Of a stretch of DNA of 64,000 bases, positions 1-8,244 are shown piece after piece. Both the position numbers and the translations under genes were made by a program. Source of the DNA: JACVRW01 sp963819115. GTDB lineage: Bacteria; Actinomycetota; Thermoleophilia; Solirubrobacterales; Thermoleophilaceae. The notes beneath the pieces are model-generated. The model was not told the DNA's origin. It saw nothing but the letters and a program-made list of their open reading frames with translations, and made no database searches. The DNA lies in the NCBI GenBank assembly GCA_963819115.1, contig CAWFUR010000010.1, forward strand, positions 62,001-126,000. The letters run 5' to 3'. How positions within the stretch are numbered: the first letter of the stretch is position 1; every line of letters starts with the position of its first letter.

Positions 1-605
1 CCCTCTCGCACCACCAGGTTCCGCAGGAGGCCGCTCTGATCGCGGCGGTTCCAGGTGGAGAGTCCCTCGGCCCGACACCAGGCCTTGACCGACTCCCGCA
101 GGGCGTCCACCCGCTCGGAGGCCAGCACGTCGCTGGACACGTCGTCGATCAGGTCCCAGCGGCCCGCGCGGTGGAAACCCAGGACCAGCTCACCGTCCTC
201 GTCCGTGCCGAACGAGTACTCCAGCTTGTTGCGGTACCCCTCGCGCTGCTCCGCGGCCATGATCGGCTCCACACGAGGATCGGTGAAGCCGCCGATCCGC
301 TCCAGGGCGTCGCGCACCTGCGACTCCTTCTCGTCCAGCTGGCGCTCGTATGACAGCACCTGCCAGGGCGCGCCCGGGTGCGGCGCGGTGGACTGGATGC
401 GGTCGGGACCCGAGGTGAGCAGCTCCACGGAGTCCGCCTCGGCGAACGAGCGCTTCGACTTCGTGACTCGTGCACGCACGGTGTCCCCCGGCACGCCGCC
501 GCGCACGAACACCACGTACCCATCCGAGCGGGCGACGCCGGCACCGCCGTAGGCGAGCGAGTCGACCTGGAGCTCGAGCTCGTCGCCGCGTTCTGGGCGG
601 TTCAC
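1..605 (-). CDS. TrmA/RumA-family RNA uracil methyltransferase, N-terminal part
   Basis: Partial gene: it runs off the left edge, leaving 201 complete codons and no stop. The start is GTG at 605-603, overlapping the TGA of the upstream minus-strand gene in a GTGA junction, so translation is probably coupled. Residues ~1-60 read as a TRAM RNA-binding domain (LAYGGAGVAR, VFVRGGVPGD). Residues ~100-200 carry the RumA/TrmA-type segment YRNKLEYSFG and a later LLRNLVVRE. Known members make 5-methyluridine in 23S rRNA or tRNA using SAM. The catalytic Cys and SAM motifs lie outside the window, so the RNA target cannot be assigned. The family is clear; the exact position modified is not. Confidence 0.85.
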   Translation of the reverse strand, partial: MNRPERGDELELQVDSLAYGGAGVARSDGYVVFVRGGVPGDTVRARVTKSKRSFAEADSVELLTSGPDRIQSTAPHPGAPWQVLSYERQLDEKESQVRDALERIGGFTDPRVEPIMAAEQREGYRNKLEYSFGTDEDGELVLGFHRAGRWDLIDDVSSDVLASERVDALRESVKAWCRAEGLSTWNRRDQSGLLRNLVVRE

Positions 606-1405
606 CCGAGCTTCGACTCGATGGCGTTCAGAACCGTCTTGCGGTTCGCGTTCCGGCGCTCGTAGTCGCGCACCTTGCGCAGCTCCGCCGGGGAGAGATC
701 GGTCAGCCGGGTCTGGACCTGGGACGCGGTGAGGTCGTCGAAGGCCGTGATCGGAAAGCTCGGGCCAACGCTCGCCGCGCGTCGCAGGCGGTCCGCCTGG
801 GCCAGCGCCGGAGACGCGGCCCGGGTGGCGCTCTTGCGTGCGCCCGAAACCTGCTTGCGCGCGTCACGCGCGGCGTCCGAGGCGGCCCGGCGCGCATCAG
901 TGGCGCGATCGTCGATCCCCTTCTGCCCCCGTTCGAGCAACTGCTCCAGGTCGTTCAGCACGTCGTTCGTCTGTGTGCGCCCGCGCTCCACCAGCCGGGA
1001 CGCGATCCCCTGCGCGCCGTCCACTGTGACCTGGCCGCGCTCCACCGCCTCGCCGAGCACCTGCTCGATGCGATCGCGGGTGATCAGCATCATCTCCAGC
1101 GGGCGAATCAGGTTCTGCCGCAGCGCCTCGCGGAGCTCGGCAACGGTCTTGGCAGACACGTCCGCGTGCTGGGCCGGCTTCGTGGCGGCCTTCGCCGCCG
1201 TGGCCGCTCCCTTCCGGGCCTGCTGCTGGCGTCCGCGCGCCTTTCCGCCCTTGCGGGCGGCCGCGCTCCGGGTCGAGCTTGCCCGCGCCGTGCTCGGCTT
1301 CGAGGAGGCGGAGCGCGGCGCGCTCGCCTTGGTGGTCGAGCTCTTGGCCTTGGGCGTGCGGCTCGTGCCGCCGCTCTTCTTCACTGTGCTCCGTCGTTCC
1401 GCCAT
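602..1405 (-). CDS. H1-like basic/phasin-type protein
   Basis: 267 aa. Residues ~1-85 are low complexity, rich in Lys, Ala, Ser, Thr and Arg like a histone H1 tail. Residues ~85-215 are predicted long helices of phasin/PHA-regulator character (TVAELREALRQNLIRPLEMM). The last ~45 residues are a compact module (DLSPAELRKVRDYERRNANR) that I recall from several actinobacterial proteins. No catalytic motif is present. Plausible roles are nucleoid or granule binding; neither is shown by the sequence. The stop overlaps the start of the RNA methyltransferase gene by 4 bp, so the two form an operon. Confidence 0.75.
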   Translation of the reverse strand: MAERRSTVKKSGGTSRTPKAKSSTTKASAPRSASSKPSTARASSTRSAAARKGGKARGRQQQARKGAATAAKAATKPAQHADVSAKTVAELREALRQNLIRPLEMMLITRDRIEQVLGEAVERGQVTVDGAQGIASRLVERGRTQTNDVLNDLEQLLERGQKGIDDRATDARRAASDAARDARKQVSGARKSATRAASPALAQADRLRRAASVGPSFPITAFDDLTASQVQTRLTDLSPAELRKVRDYERRNANRKTVLNAIESKLG

Positions 1406-1450
1406 GCCTGCCTTCCTCTTCCTCGGAAGAGCGTCGATTGCGTGAGGGGA

Positions 1451-2263
1451 CTATGGCATGCGGAATCGCGCCACGACGGGCGCGTGATCGGAGAGGCGGA
1501 TCCGCAATCCGCCGGGCTCGACCAGCTCGCGCTCCTCGGCCGGAAGCCGCCGCGGGTGCTCCTCCACGAGGAGACCGCGGACGAGCAGGTGATCGATGGC
1601 GGAGGGCGAGGTGGGGTCGCCGAGGGCGAAGCGCTCGCGCACGGCCGCGAAGGGAGCGGGGGTGCGTGCGGGACGCAGGTTGAGGTCGCCGCCGAGGACC
1701 AGCGGGTCGCCCGCGGCCCAGTCCACCGCGCGCTCGGCCGCGAGCTCGAGCTCGGCGGCCGCGGCGGCGGGGAGGCCGGCGCTCGCATGCAGGTTGGCCA
1801 CGCACACGGTTCCCGTGGGGAGCTCCAGCCGCGTCCACACCATGCGGCGCCGCTCTGGCCGTCGCGCGAGCTGGAGGTGCCGGACCTCGGCTAGCCGCCC
1901 GGGTGCGCGGACGAGGATCTGGTTCGACCCGCCGTCGCTCGACGCCATCAGGTCGGGGTTCCAGTCAGCGAGCCGCCACTGCACCGCGGGCACGAGGTTC
2001 CGCGACGTCAGGGCGATCGCCCCGGACGATCGTGTGCGCCGGGCGAGCGGCCGGTACCACCGCGGCGGGGCCTCCTGCAGAAGCGCGACGTCCCACGCGT
2101 GTGCGTCCAGCCAGTGCGCGAACTCCGGCAGCAGCGACCGGTTCACCTGGGCGTGCGTGGCGTTTCGCGCGCTCAGGCCGAGCACCCGCGAGCGGGTGGT
2201 GAGGAGGGCCGGATCGGGGGGAAAGTCGCGGCCGTGGTAGAGGTTCCAGCTGAGGACTCGCAT
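1451..2263 (-). CDS. Endonuclease/exonuclease/phosphatase (EEP) family protein
   Basis: 270 aa, a normal length for a single EEP domain. All signature blocks are visible: N-terminal LSWNLYHGRD (metal-ligand Asn), DVALLQE (Glu), VLGGDLNLRP (Asp/Asn) and C-terminal LSDHAPVVARF (Asp-His). This Mg-dependent fold covers DNases, phosphodiesterases and sphingomyelinase-like enzymes, and the substrate cannot be read here. There is no signal peptide, so it is likely cytoplasmic. The ATG at 2263-2261 abuts the TTG start of argF on the other strand: the two genes share base 2263 and have no room for separate upstream promoters. Confidence 0.85.
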   Translation of the reverse strand: MRVLSWNLYHGRDFPPDPALLTTRSRVLGLSARNATHAQVNRSLLPEFAHWLDAHAWDVALLQEAPPRWYRPLARRTRSSGAIALTSRNLVPAVQWRLADWNPDLMASSDGGSNQILVRAPGRLAEVRHLQLARRPERRRMVWTRLELPTGTVCVANLHASAGLPAAAAAELELAAERAVDWAAGDPLVLGGDLNLRPARTPAPFAAVRERFALGDPTSPSAIDHLLVRGLLVEEHPRRLPAEERELVEPGGLRIRLSDHAPVVARFRMP

Positions 2264-3126
2264 TGACTAGGCACTTCCTGACCGGCGCGGAGATTACGGC
2301 TGACGAGCTCAGCCGGCTGATCGACCGCGCGCTGAAGCTGAAGGCGGACCGTCTCTCCTCACGGGCGCTGGAGGGGCGCAGCGTGGCCCTCGTCTTCGAG
2401 CGTCCGTCAACGCGTACGCGCATCTCCTTCGAGGTGGGCGTGTCCGAGCTGGGAGGCCACCCGCTCGTGCTGCGCGGGGGAGAGCTCCAGATGGCCCGTG
2501 GAGAGTCCACTCGCGACCTGGCGCTCGTGCTGTCGCGGATGGTGCACGCGGTGGGGGTGCGCACGGGGCCGCACGAGCTGGTGGAGGAGCTGGCCGAGCA
2601 CTCGTCGATCCCGGTCGTGAACATGCTCACGCGCGACCACCATCCCTGCCAGGCCCTGGCCGACCTGCTCACGCTCAGGGAGCGGTTCGGCCGCCTCGAG
2701 GGCCTGAAGCTGGCCTATGTCGGGGACGGCAACAACGTGGCCCGCTCTCTGCTCGTGCTCGGTGGCCTGGCCGGCGTGCAGGTGGCGGTGGCCTCGCCGC
2801 CGGAGCTGTCCCTTCCGGAGGTGTTGCCGCTCTCTCCGGAGGAGGCGGTGCGCGACGCGCACGCCGTGTACACCGACGTGTGGATAAGCATGGGCGACGA
2901 CGAGACCACGGCGGACGAGAAACGGGCGCTCCTGGCGCCGTACAGGCTCGACGAGTCGCTGCTCGCCCGGGCGCGTGAGGACGCGGTGGTCCTTCACTGC
3001 CTGCCCGCCCATCCCGGCGAGGAGATCACCGAGGGGCTGCTGTACGGCGATCGCTCGGCGGTGTGGGACCAGGCCGAGAACCGGCTGCACGCCCAGAAGG
3101 CGCTGCTGGAGCTGCTGCTGCGCTAG
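2263..3126 (+). CDS. argF: Ornithine carbamoyltransferase
   Basis: 287 aa, slightly shorter than the usual ~305. It transfers carbamoyl from carbamoyl phosphate to ornithine, giving citrulline in arginine synthesis. Carbamoyl-phosphate motif STRTR is at 49-53, HPCQ at 127-130, the ornithine SMG loop at ~209-211 and HCLPAH with the catalytic Cys at 245-250, all intact. The start is TTG: the MTRHFLTG opening matches family N-termini and a GAGG Shine-Dalgarno lies ~9 nt upstream. It stands alone, without other arg genes. Its promoter must lie inside the divergent EEP gene. Confidence 0.96.
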   Translation: MTRHFLTGAEITADELSRLIDRALKLKADRLSSRALEGRSVALVFERPSTRTRISFEVGVSELGGHPLVLRGGELQMARGESTRDLALVLSRMVHAVGVRTGPHELVEELAEHSSIPVVNMLTRDHHPCQALADLLTLRERFGRLEGLKLAYVGDGNNVARSLLVLGGLAGVQVAVASPPELSLPEVLPLSPEEAVRDAHAVYTDVWISMGDDETTADEKRALLAPYRLDESLLARAREDAVVLHCLPAHPGEEITEGLLYGDRSAVWDQAENRLHAQKALLELLLR

Positions 3127-3214
3127 TGGTTTTTCCCGTTTGCGCGCGCATCGGCGTCGCCAGTCGCCACAATACGCCGCTGTGCACACCGATCTGCGTC
3201 CCTGAGGAGAACTC

Positions 3215-3655
3215 ATGAAGACATGGCTGGCAATGCTCTGCACCTGCCTCGCCCTCGGCCTTGTGGCGGCCGGTTGCGGCAGCAGCGACGACAACGACTC
3301 GTCAAGCTCGGACGCCGCCAAGGCGCCGGCCGAGACGAAGCCCGCGGACACGGGCACGGGCGGATCCGGCGGCGCCACCTCCGGTGCGAAGGGCACGAAC
3401 GTGGTCATGAAGGACATCTCGTTCAAGCCGAACAAGGTGACCGTGGCCAAGGGCGGCACGGTGACCTGGACCAACGAGGACAGCGTGGGTCACGACGTGA
3501 CCGAGGTCAGCGGCCCCGGTCCCAAGTTCAAGTCCGGCGGCCCCGGTGGCCTGAACGGCGGCGACACCTTCAAGCAGAAGCTCACGACGCCCGGGACGAT
3601 CAAGTACGTGTGCACCGTGCACCCCGGTATGGAGGGCACGATCGTCGTCAAGTAG
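3215..3655 (+). CDS. Plastocyanin/azurin-like type-1 copper lipoprotein
   Basis: 146 aa. A lipoprotein signal peptide ends in VAAGC (lipid-modified Cys21). A Ser/Asp/Gly-rich linker follows to ~60, then a cupredoxin domain. Type-1 copper ligands are visible: His93 (VGHDV), Cys133, His136 and Met139 (YVCTVHPGM). It is expected to be an outer-face membrane-anchored electron carrier. Shine-Dalgarno GAGGA stands 7 nt before the ATG. The last 8 bp overlap convergently with the minus-strand gene. The redox partner cannot be told from the context. Confidence 0.92.
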   Translation: MKTWLAMLCTCLALGLVAAGCGSSDDNDSSSSDAAKAPAETKPADTGTGGSGGATSGAKGTNVVMKDISFKPNKVTVAKGGTVTWTNEDSVGHDVTEVSGPGPKFKSGGPGGLNGGDTFKQKLTTPGTIKYVCTVHPGMEGTIVVK

Positions 3656-4142
3656 TTCCGGGGCGGCGCAGCCCGAAGCCCCTGAGCACCAGCAGCGCGG
3701 TCTCTCCCAGCCCCCCGCGGGCCGGGAGGAGACCGAGCTGCGTGGCTGCGTCGTAGAGGTCGAAGAACCCGCGGGCCCGCCGCACGGCGCCGTCGGAGAG
3801 CTCTATGTAGTGGAGTCCGTGAAGGGTCACGAACTGGTCGGTGGCGGGAAGCATCGCTCCGATGTCCCCCCGGTGGGTGCCCAGGACTCGCCACGGGACG
3901 CACACGAGCTCTCCGCGCGAGAGGGGCAGGGATGTGGCCTCGATCCTCAGGTCGGGGAACGCCCTCCGGAGCTCCACGGCGTGCCGGTCGAGCTCATCCA
4001 CTCCGTGAAGCGGGTTGAGCACCACGGGGTCCTCGTAGCTCACGTCGGGGGTGCAGCACGACTCGAACCCGGCGCCGGCCCAGCCGGCACGCCAGCGCTC
4101 CGCCAGCTCGTCGATCCCGCCGCCGAGCGCGAGCTCGCTCAC
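3648..4142 (-). CDS. NTF2/SnoaL-like ester-cyclase family protein
   Basis: 164 aa with the alpha+beta barrel pattern of SnoaL-like proteins: an N-terminal helix (LAERWRAGW), a CTPDVSYEDPV strand pair, GVDELDRHAVELRRAFPDL, and a C-terminal HYIELSDGAVRRARGFFD. The fold supports small-molecule cyclases, isomerases and binding proteins; no substrate can be assigned. Its ATG overlaps the thiSG stop in an ATGA junction. It is therefore the last gene of the TPP-riboswitch operon, and a link to thiamine or to a pyrimidine/thiazole side product is possible but unproven. Confidence 0.8.
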   Translation of the reverse strand: MSELALGGGIDELAERWRAGWAGAGFESCCTPDVSYEDPVVLNPLHGVDELDRHAVELRRAFPDLRIEATSLPLSRGELVCVPWRVLGTHRGDIGAMLPATDQFVTLHGLHYIELSDGAVRRARGFFDLYDAATQLGLLPARGGLGETALLVLRGFGLRRPGTT

Positions 4143-5122
4143 GGCGTCAGCTCGGGAACGCCCTCCTCGGGCGAGGACGCCCGGGCGTTCAGCCGCTTCG
4201 GTATGCGGCCCGCCCGGCGCGCTTCGTAGCCCGCGTCCACGGCCTTACGCATCGCCCCGGCCATCGCCGCCGGATCGGCGGCGCGGGAGATGGCGCTGGC
4301 GAGGAGCACGGCGTCGCAGCCCGCCTCCATCGCCTGTGCGGCGTCGGACGCCGTGCCCACCCCTGCGTCGAGGATCACCGGCACCCGCGCCTGTTCCACG
4401 ATCAGCCGCAGGTTGTAAGGGTTGTTGATCCCCATGCCGCTGCCGATCGGCGAGCCCAGCGGCATCACAGCTGCACACCCCGCGTCCTCCAGGCGCCGGG
4501 CCAGCACCGGGTCGTCGCTGGTGTAGGGGAGCACCGTGAAGCCCTCGCCCACCAGCGTCTCCGCCGCCTCCAGCAGCTCCGAGGGATCGGGCAGGAGCGT
4601 GCGATCGTCGCCGATCACCTCGAGCTTCACCCAGGACGTGCCGAGCGCCTCACGCGCCAACCGCGCCGTGGTCACGGCCTCGCGTGCGGTGAAGCAGCCC
4701 GCGGTGTTGGGGAGCACCTCGAGCCCGGCGCCCTCCAGCACCTCCAGGATCGAGCCCGGGGCGGAGGGATCCACGCGGCGCATGGCGACGGTGGCCAGCT
4801 CGGCTCCGGAGGCGCGCGCGGCGGCAGCCATCACCTCCAGGTTGCGGAACCCGCCTGTGCCCAGGACGAGCCGGGAGCCGAGCTCTCGACCGGCGATGGT
4901 GAGCGACGTGCCGTCCCCGCCCTGCACGGCCCGGAGCACCTCCACCTGCTGCCCGGCGCGCATGAGCGTGGTGGCCCAGCGGCCCCGGGGCACCACCTCG
5001 CCATCGACCGCCACGGCCACGCCGCGTCCCGCGGGCTCGGCTCCGGCCTCACGCACCGCCTGCTCCACCGTCGCGCCGGCCGGCAGCTCGTGCGGCTCGC
5101 CGTTAATGGTCACGGTGGTCAC
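4139..5122 (-). CDS. thiSG: ThiS-ThiG fusion: sulfur carrier and thiazole synthase
   Basis: 327 aa. Residues 1-69 are a complete ThiS (VTINGEP start, VQGG at 66-69). Residues ~72-327 are ThiG, with LVLGTGGF, PNTAGCFTA and the Schiff-base lysine Lys166 in WVKLEVIGDD. ThiG forms the thiazole phosphate ring from 1-deoxyxylulose 5-phosphate, dehydroglycine and ThiS thiocarboxylate. ThiS normally needs a free C-terminal Gly-Gly, but here it is buried in a fusion, so cleavage or trans supply would be required. Such fusions are known. It overlaps thiO by 4 bp (ATGA) and the NTF2-like gene by 4 bp. Confidence 0.95.
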   Translation of the reverse strand: MTTVTINGEPHELPAGATVEQAVREAGAEPAGRGVAVAVDGEVVPRGRWATTLMRAGQQVEVLRAVQGGDGTSLTIAGRELGSRLVLGTGGFRNLEVMAAAARASGAELATVAMRRVDPSAPGSILEVLEGAGLEVLPNTAGCFTAREAVTTARLAREALGTSWVKLEVIGDDRTLLPDPSELLEAAETLVGEGFTVLPYTSDDPVLARRLEDAGCAAVMPLGSPIGSGMGINNPYNLRLIVEQARVPVILDAGVGTASDAAQAMEAGCDAVLLASAISRAADPAAMAGAMRKAVDAGYEARRAGRIPKRLNARASSPEEGVPELTP

Positions 5123-6255
5123 GCCGCACCCACGCCCGCGGCCGCGAAGCGCTCCGGGCCAAGTCCCGCGAGCTCGGGCGGCGGGTCGCCGCCGGCCAAG
5201 ATCTCGGCAAGCGCCTCGCCCGTGAGCGGCGCCAGCAGGACGCCGTTGCGCCAGTGGCCGGTGGCCCAGAGGAGCCCCTCGCGCCCGCCGCGCCCGATCA
5301 CCGGAAGGTTGTCCGGGGTGCCCGGGCGCAGGCCGGCCGCCACCCGCACCACCTCGAGCTCACCGGTCTCGGGAAGCACCTCCCAGGCCGCCTCGAGAAG
5401 GCGATGCATGCCGCCGGCGGTCACGGAGGTGTCGAAGCCCTGCTCCTCCACGGTGGCGCCGAGCACCACGCGGCCGTCGCCCCGGCCCACCAGGTAGCAG
5501 CGCGGGGTGCGCACGATCCGGTCGAGCGGCTCCCCGCCGCCGGCCCGCGCCCGCAGCTCCAGGATCTGGCCCTTGACCGGGCGCACCGGCGGCGCGTCCG
5601 CGCCCAGTGCGCCGGACCAGGCGCCCGCGGCCACCACCACCGCACCGGCGGAGATCGTTCCGCCCGCGGTGCGGACGCCGGTGACCCCGCGGCCGTCGTC
5701 CTCGATGCCCAGGGCCTCGGTGCCGTACGCGATCTCCTCCACCGCCTCGGCCAGCGCGGTCAGGGTGGCCCGCGGGTCGGCCTGAGCGTCCCCGGCGGCC
5801 AGCACGCCGCCGGCCACGCGGGGGGAGAGCGCCGGCTCGACGCGGCGGCAGCCGGAGGGCGAGAGCCATTCGGTCGCGAGCCCGAGCGACCGCTGGAGCT
5901 CGTGCAGGCGCCGGAGCTCCGCCACGTCGTCGCGGTCGGCGGCCACCACCAGCGCGCCCGTCTCGCGGAAGCCCGTGGAGCGGCCCGTGCGCTCCTCGAG
6001 CTCTGACGCGAACGCCGGCCAGCGCGCGCGGCCCGCCACGCACAGCCGCAGCGCGGCGTCCTCGCCGAAGTCAGCCTCGGTCACCGGCGCGAGCATCCCG
6101 GCGGCGACCCCCGACGCGCCCGCGCCCGCCTCGTCCGCGCGCTCCACCACGAGCACCGACATCCCGCGGCGGCGGGCCTGCCAGGCGGTGGCGAGGCCGA
6201 CGAGGCCTGCGCCGATCACGACGGCGTCGTAGCGTGCGCTCCGCGGCGAGCTCAT
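5119..6255 (-). CDS. thiO: Glycine oxidase ThiO
   Basis: 378 aa FAD-dependent amine oxidase of the DAO fold. The dinucleotide motif VVIGAGLVGLATAW follows the start, the ERADEAGAGASGVAAGML loop follows it, and the C-terminal GLRPGTPDNLPVIG and WATGHWRNGVLLAP blocks bind FAD and substrate. It oxidises glycine to dehydroglycine for thiazole synthesis. I choose ATG 6255 because AAGGGAAGG lies just upstream and because the longer frame to 6294 runs through the TPP riboswitch. It is the first gene of thiO-thiSG-NTF2-like. Confidence 0.94.
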   Translation of the reverse strand: MSSPRSARYDAVVIGAGLVGLATAWQARRRGMSVLVVERADEAGAGASGVAAGMLAPVTEADFGEDAALRLCVAGRARWPAFASELEERTGRSTGFRETGALVVAADRDDVAELRRLHELQRSLGLATEWLSPSGCRRVEPALSPRVAGGVLAAGDAQADPRATLTALAEAVEEIAYGTEALGIEDDGRGVTGVRTAGGTISAGAVVVAAGAWSGALGADAPPVRPVKGQILELRARAGGGEPLDRIVRTPRCYLVGRGDGRVVLGATVEEQGFDTSVTAGGMHRLLEAAWEVLPETGELEVVRVAAGLRPGTPDNLPVIGRGGREGLLWATGHWRNGVLLAPLTGEALAEILAGGDPPPELAGLGPERFAAAGVGAA

Positions 6256-6257
6256 CA

Positions 6258-6348
6258 CCTTCCCTTCGCCGGCATTACCCGGTTCAGGTTCCACGGTCGG
6301 CGGCGCCGCAGCCGCCCTCTCAGCCCGGTCGTCCGAGCTCCCGTACCT
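6258..6348 (-). promoter_or_regulatory. TPP (THI-box) riboswitch
   Basis: Read on the minus strand, the segment contains the THI-box landmarks in order: GGGAGCTCGG, CTGAGAGGG (6323-6315), then GACCGTGGAACCTGA, CCGGGTAATGCCGGCG and AAGGGA. These are the conserved pyrimidine- and pyrophosphate-sensing helices. The 3' P1 strand merges with the purine-rich Shine-Dalgarno of thiO, only a few nt from its ATG. That arrangement fits TPP-dependent blocking of translation initiation rather than a separate terminator; the mechanism is inferred. Confidence 0.95.
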
Positions 6349-6354
6349 ACGCGG

Positions 6355-6564
6355 TCAATCGTACCGGCGAGTGGGCAACTCGTCCGGCGGCTGCCGGTCG
6401 TTGGAGGCGAAGAACATCGCCAGGGTGATGATCAGGCCGATGATCCCAACGACCATGAGGATGAGCCCCACGGTTTGGATCTCCACGCCCTGGACCTCTT
6501 CCGTAACGGCGTAGCGCAGGATGGCGCCCACGGCGATGAGGAATATCGATGTCCCGATTCCCAT
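6355..6564 (-). CDS. DUF6458-like small membrane protein
   Basis: 69 aa. MGIGTSIFLIAVGAILRYAV forms a first membrane segment, VGLILMVVGIIGLIITLAMFF a second, and a short charged tail follows. This two-helix layout is typical of an actinobacterial family of unknown function (DUF6458 by recollection). The ATG at 6564 is chosen over a longer frame because GGGAGGAG precedes it and the extra 28 residues look non-coding. It lies upstream of, and in the same direction as, the TPP riboswitch. Confidence 0.82.
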   Translation of the reverse strand: MGIGTSIFLIAVGAILRYAVTEEVQGVEIQTVGLILMVVGIIGLIITLAMFFASNDRQPPDELPTRRYD

Positions 6565-6760
6565 TGGCTCCTCCCGATCTGCTACCCGTATAGGTACCTC
6601 ATAGGCCACGCTACCAGTCGGATCAGGCGCTTCCTGACGGGCCGGCACCGCAACCGTGCGCGTCCGGTGTGTTGATGAGGATCAGGACCGCTCTGCGCCA
6701 CGGACGTGCGCGCGGCCGCGGCGGCCGACGCCCCAAACCCGACCCCGGTCCAGCTTCATT

Positions 6761-8203
6761 ATGCGAATCAAGACGATCACGCTCACCGCGCTGCTGCTCG
6801 CGCTCTTCCCGGCTGTCGCCTCCGCCGGCACGGGCCAGCTGGCGCTGTTCCAGGACGACGACGGGTTGGTGAACGGCGGTGCGGGGCGCCGTGCGGACAC
6901 GGTCTCGGAGCTCCAGTCCCTGGGAGTGGATGCCGTGAAGATCCAGCTGAACTGGGCCGAGGTGGCGCCGCGCACCAAGAAGAAGCCCGCGGGGTTCGAC
7001 GGCAGCGACCCGTCCGACTATCCGGGCTGGCAGAAGTTCGACGACGCGGTGAACGCCGCCCAGAACGGCGGCTTCCGGGTGATGCTCGCCCTGAGCCCGC
7101 CCGTGCCCGGATGGGCCACGGCCCACAGGGGGGACCGCTCCGGCGTGGACCGCCCGAGCAGCAAGGAGTTCGCCCGCTTCGCCGAGGCCGCGGGCAAGCG
7201 CTACCGCTCGGTGGACCTGTGGACGCTCTGGAACGAGCCCAACCACCCGGGCTTCCTCTACCCGCAGGCCACGGGCTCACGGGTGCCGTATTCACCGCGC
7301 CTCTACCGGAGCCTCATCAAGGCCGGCACCACCGGCCTGAGGAAGGCAGGGCACAGGGGGGACCGGATCCTCTTCGGAGAGCTGCTGCCGATCGGCAAGA
7401 CGCGCGTCTTCCGCAAGAACACGATCCAGCCCCTCGTCTTCCTGCGCGAGCTCTTCTGCCTCGACTCGAGGTGGCACCCCTACCGCGGCCGGACCGCCAG
7501 GGCCCACGGTTGCAAGCGCTTCCGCAAGATCACCGGCGTGAACGGCTTTGCCTACCACCCCTACACCCGCCCGGCGGGCCCGCGAGCCAAGGAGCCCACC
7601 CGCAACGACGCCACCATCCGCTCGATCGGACGCATCACCCGCGCGCTCGACATCGCCCGCCGCAAGGGCCGGATCGGCGGAGGCAAGCTGCACGTGTGGA
7701 GCACCGAGTTCGACTTCCAGTCGAACCCGCCCGACACGCTGTTCGGCGCTCGCCTCTCCCGCATCCCCGCCTTCATGTCCGAGTCCGAGTGGATCTCGTA
7801 CCGCAACCCGCGCGTGGCCAGCTATTCGCAGTACACGATGCGGGACACCGCGGTGAACTCCCGCGCGGACCTGGGCGCCTGGCAGGGCGGGCTCCGGTTC
7901 GCCGACGGCCGGGAGAAGAAGGGCGTGTACGCCGCCTACCGGCTGCCGCTGTTCGTGCGCGTGCTCGGCCCGAACGCCGTGGAGATATGGGGCGCGGCCC
8001 GTCCCGGCGGCGCGGGCGCCTCGGTCCAGATCCAGTCGCGCCGCGGTAGGCGCGCCTTCGCCAACCTCGGCGCACCGGTGACCGTCAGGAACGTACGGGG
8101 CTATTTCAAGGTCCGCCGCAGGGCCTCACGTGCCGCCTTGCGCACATTCCGCTTGCAAAGCGCAGGACAAACCAGTGCATCCGCGAAGGCCGTGGTGAGA
8201 TGA
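6761..8203 (+). CDS. Secreted glycoside-hydrolase-like (TIM-barrel) protein
   Basis: 480 aa. A signal peptide covers residues ~1-22 (LLLALFPAVASA). The TIM barrel follows: an acid/base candidate Glu159 in LWNEPNH and a nucleophile candidate Glu316 in HVWSTEFDFQ, the spacing seen in clan GH-A (GH39/GH5-like) enzymes. A Lys/Arg-rich beta tail (~400-480) may bind the cell surface or polymers. ATG 6761 is used because it starts the signal peptide; the frame extends upstream without sense. The substrate is unknown. The gene ends 41 bp before a second hydrolase-like lipoprotein. Confidence 0.8.
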   Translation: MRIKTITLTALLLALFPAVASAGTGQLALFQDDDGLVNGGAGRRADTVSELQSLGVDAVKIQLNWAEVAPRTKKKPAGFDGSDPSDYPGWQKFDDAVNAAQNGGFRVMLALSPPVPGWATAHRGDRSGVDRPSSKEFARFAEAAGKRYRSVDLWTLWNEPNHPGFLYPQATGSRVPYSPRLYRSLIKAGTTGLRKAGHRGDRILFGELLPIGKTRVFRKNTIQPLVFLRELFCLDSRWHPYRGRTARAHGCKRFRKITGVNGFAYHPYTRPAGPRAKEPTRNDATIRSIGRITRALDIARRKGRIGGGKLHVWSTEFDFQSNPPDTLFGARLSRIPAFMSESEWISYRNPRVASYSQYTMRDTAVNSRADLGAWQGGLRFADGREKKGVYAAYRLPLFVRVLGPNAVEIWGAARPGGAGASVQIQSRRGRRAFANLGAPVTVRNVRGYFKVRRRASRAALRTFRLQSAGQTSASAKAVVR

Positions 8204-8244
8204 CCCCTGCCCCCTCCGTGACCCCGTCCCCGCTGAGGAGTTCC

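Noticed and set aside
470..1894. 474-codon plus-strand open frame
   Set aside because: Arg/Ala/Gly-rich translation with no family features, antisense to the phasin-like and EEP genes: an artefact of GC-rich codon use.
6255..6294. Upstream thiO start at 6294
   Set aside because: It would translate the TPP riboswitch (residues MEPEPGNAG come from the aptamer); ATG 6255 has a proper ribosome site.
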